A DNA stretch of 56,087 nucleotides from Prevotellaceae bacterium (GTDB lineage: Bacteria > Bacteroidota > Bacteroidia > Bacteroidales > UBA932): the NCBI GenBank assembly GCA_031288865.1, contig JAITQN010000110.1, positions 1 through 56,087 of the forward strand. The letters run 5' to 3'. The first letter of the stretch is position 1. Each line of letters begins with the position of its first letter. This document shows positions 56,086 to 56,087 of this stretch, piece after piece. The notes under the pieces were generated by a model. The model was given only the letters and a program-made list of their open reading frames with translations, made no database searches and was not told the origin of the DNA. Both the position numbers and the translations under genes were made by a program.

Positions 56086-56087
56086 CG

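Overview
The window is a 56 kb chromosomal segment of a Bacteroidota bacterium, most likely order Bacteroidales. The evidence is a SusC/SusD pair, promoters of the Bacteroidota type (TTG, 19-20 bases, TAnnTTTG) in front of many genes, an outer-membrane protein carrying a type IX secretion (T9SS) sorting tail, a GldF-GldG-type ABC protein, and ribosomal protein S1, gyrB and prolyl-tRNA synthetase of Bacteroidota type. I cannot name the genus. Most of the segment is ordinary core genome, with one accessory carbohydrate locus and one repeat-rich island.

Layout. 1-3758 (minus): an operon of a lipoprotein rich in aromatic residues and two tandem OmpP1/FadL-like barrels. 3889-7069 (plus): proS, a conserved unknown, ruvX and def. 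7070-8864: a Fic protein between two non-coding stretches. 8865-17846 (minus): gyrB, an outer-membrane barrel with a 999-residue TPR protein, and an S41 protease with a dCMP deaminase. 17949-18025: tRNA-Asp. 18078-20146 (minus): an RlmI-like methyltransferase and a CDF metal exporter. 20274-23830 (plus): rpsA and a second S41 protease. 24279-35406 (plus): a polysaccharide utilisation locus (TIG/NHL lipoprotein, SusC, SusD, DUF1735/DUF4973-like lipoprotein, GH31, GH43-like). 35487-40819: recQ, kdsD, lptB and a MATE exporter. 40890-43690: a T9SS-exported repeat protein and an outer-membrane barrel. 43710-48996 (minus): gldFG fusion, lpxB, a 2-hydroxyacid dehydrogenase and a small barrel. 49089-50583: tRNA-Leu and folC. 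50584-52620: candidate small RNA, a secreted protein and a minisatellite island. 52659-56085: an S9 prolyl oligopeptidase and a CoA-transferase.

Genes that work together. kdsD, lptB and lpxB all serve lipopolysaccharide synthesis or export. The GH31/GH43/SusCD block is a self-contained glycan uptake system. Its encoded leader contains a 173 bp segment bounded by 17 bp perfect inverted repeats (about 22 bp with one mismatch). That geometry recalls the invertible promoters of Bacteroidales, but inversion cannot be shown from one sequence.

The least ordinary features are that repeat-bounded leader, a promoter-to-terminator unit at about 50.7-50.85 kb that looks like a small RNA, two adjacent in-frame minisatellites (42 bp and 21 bp units) beside a perfect 31-base palindrome, palindromes of one look-alike family placed at the gyrB stop codon and inside a coding gene, and the single-chain GldF-GldG protein.
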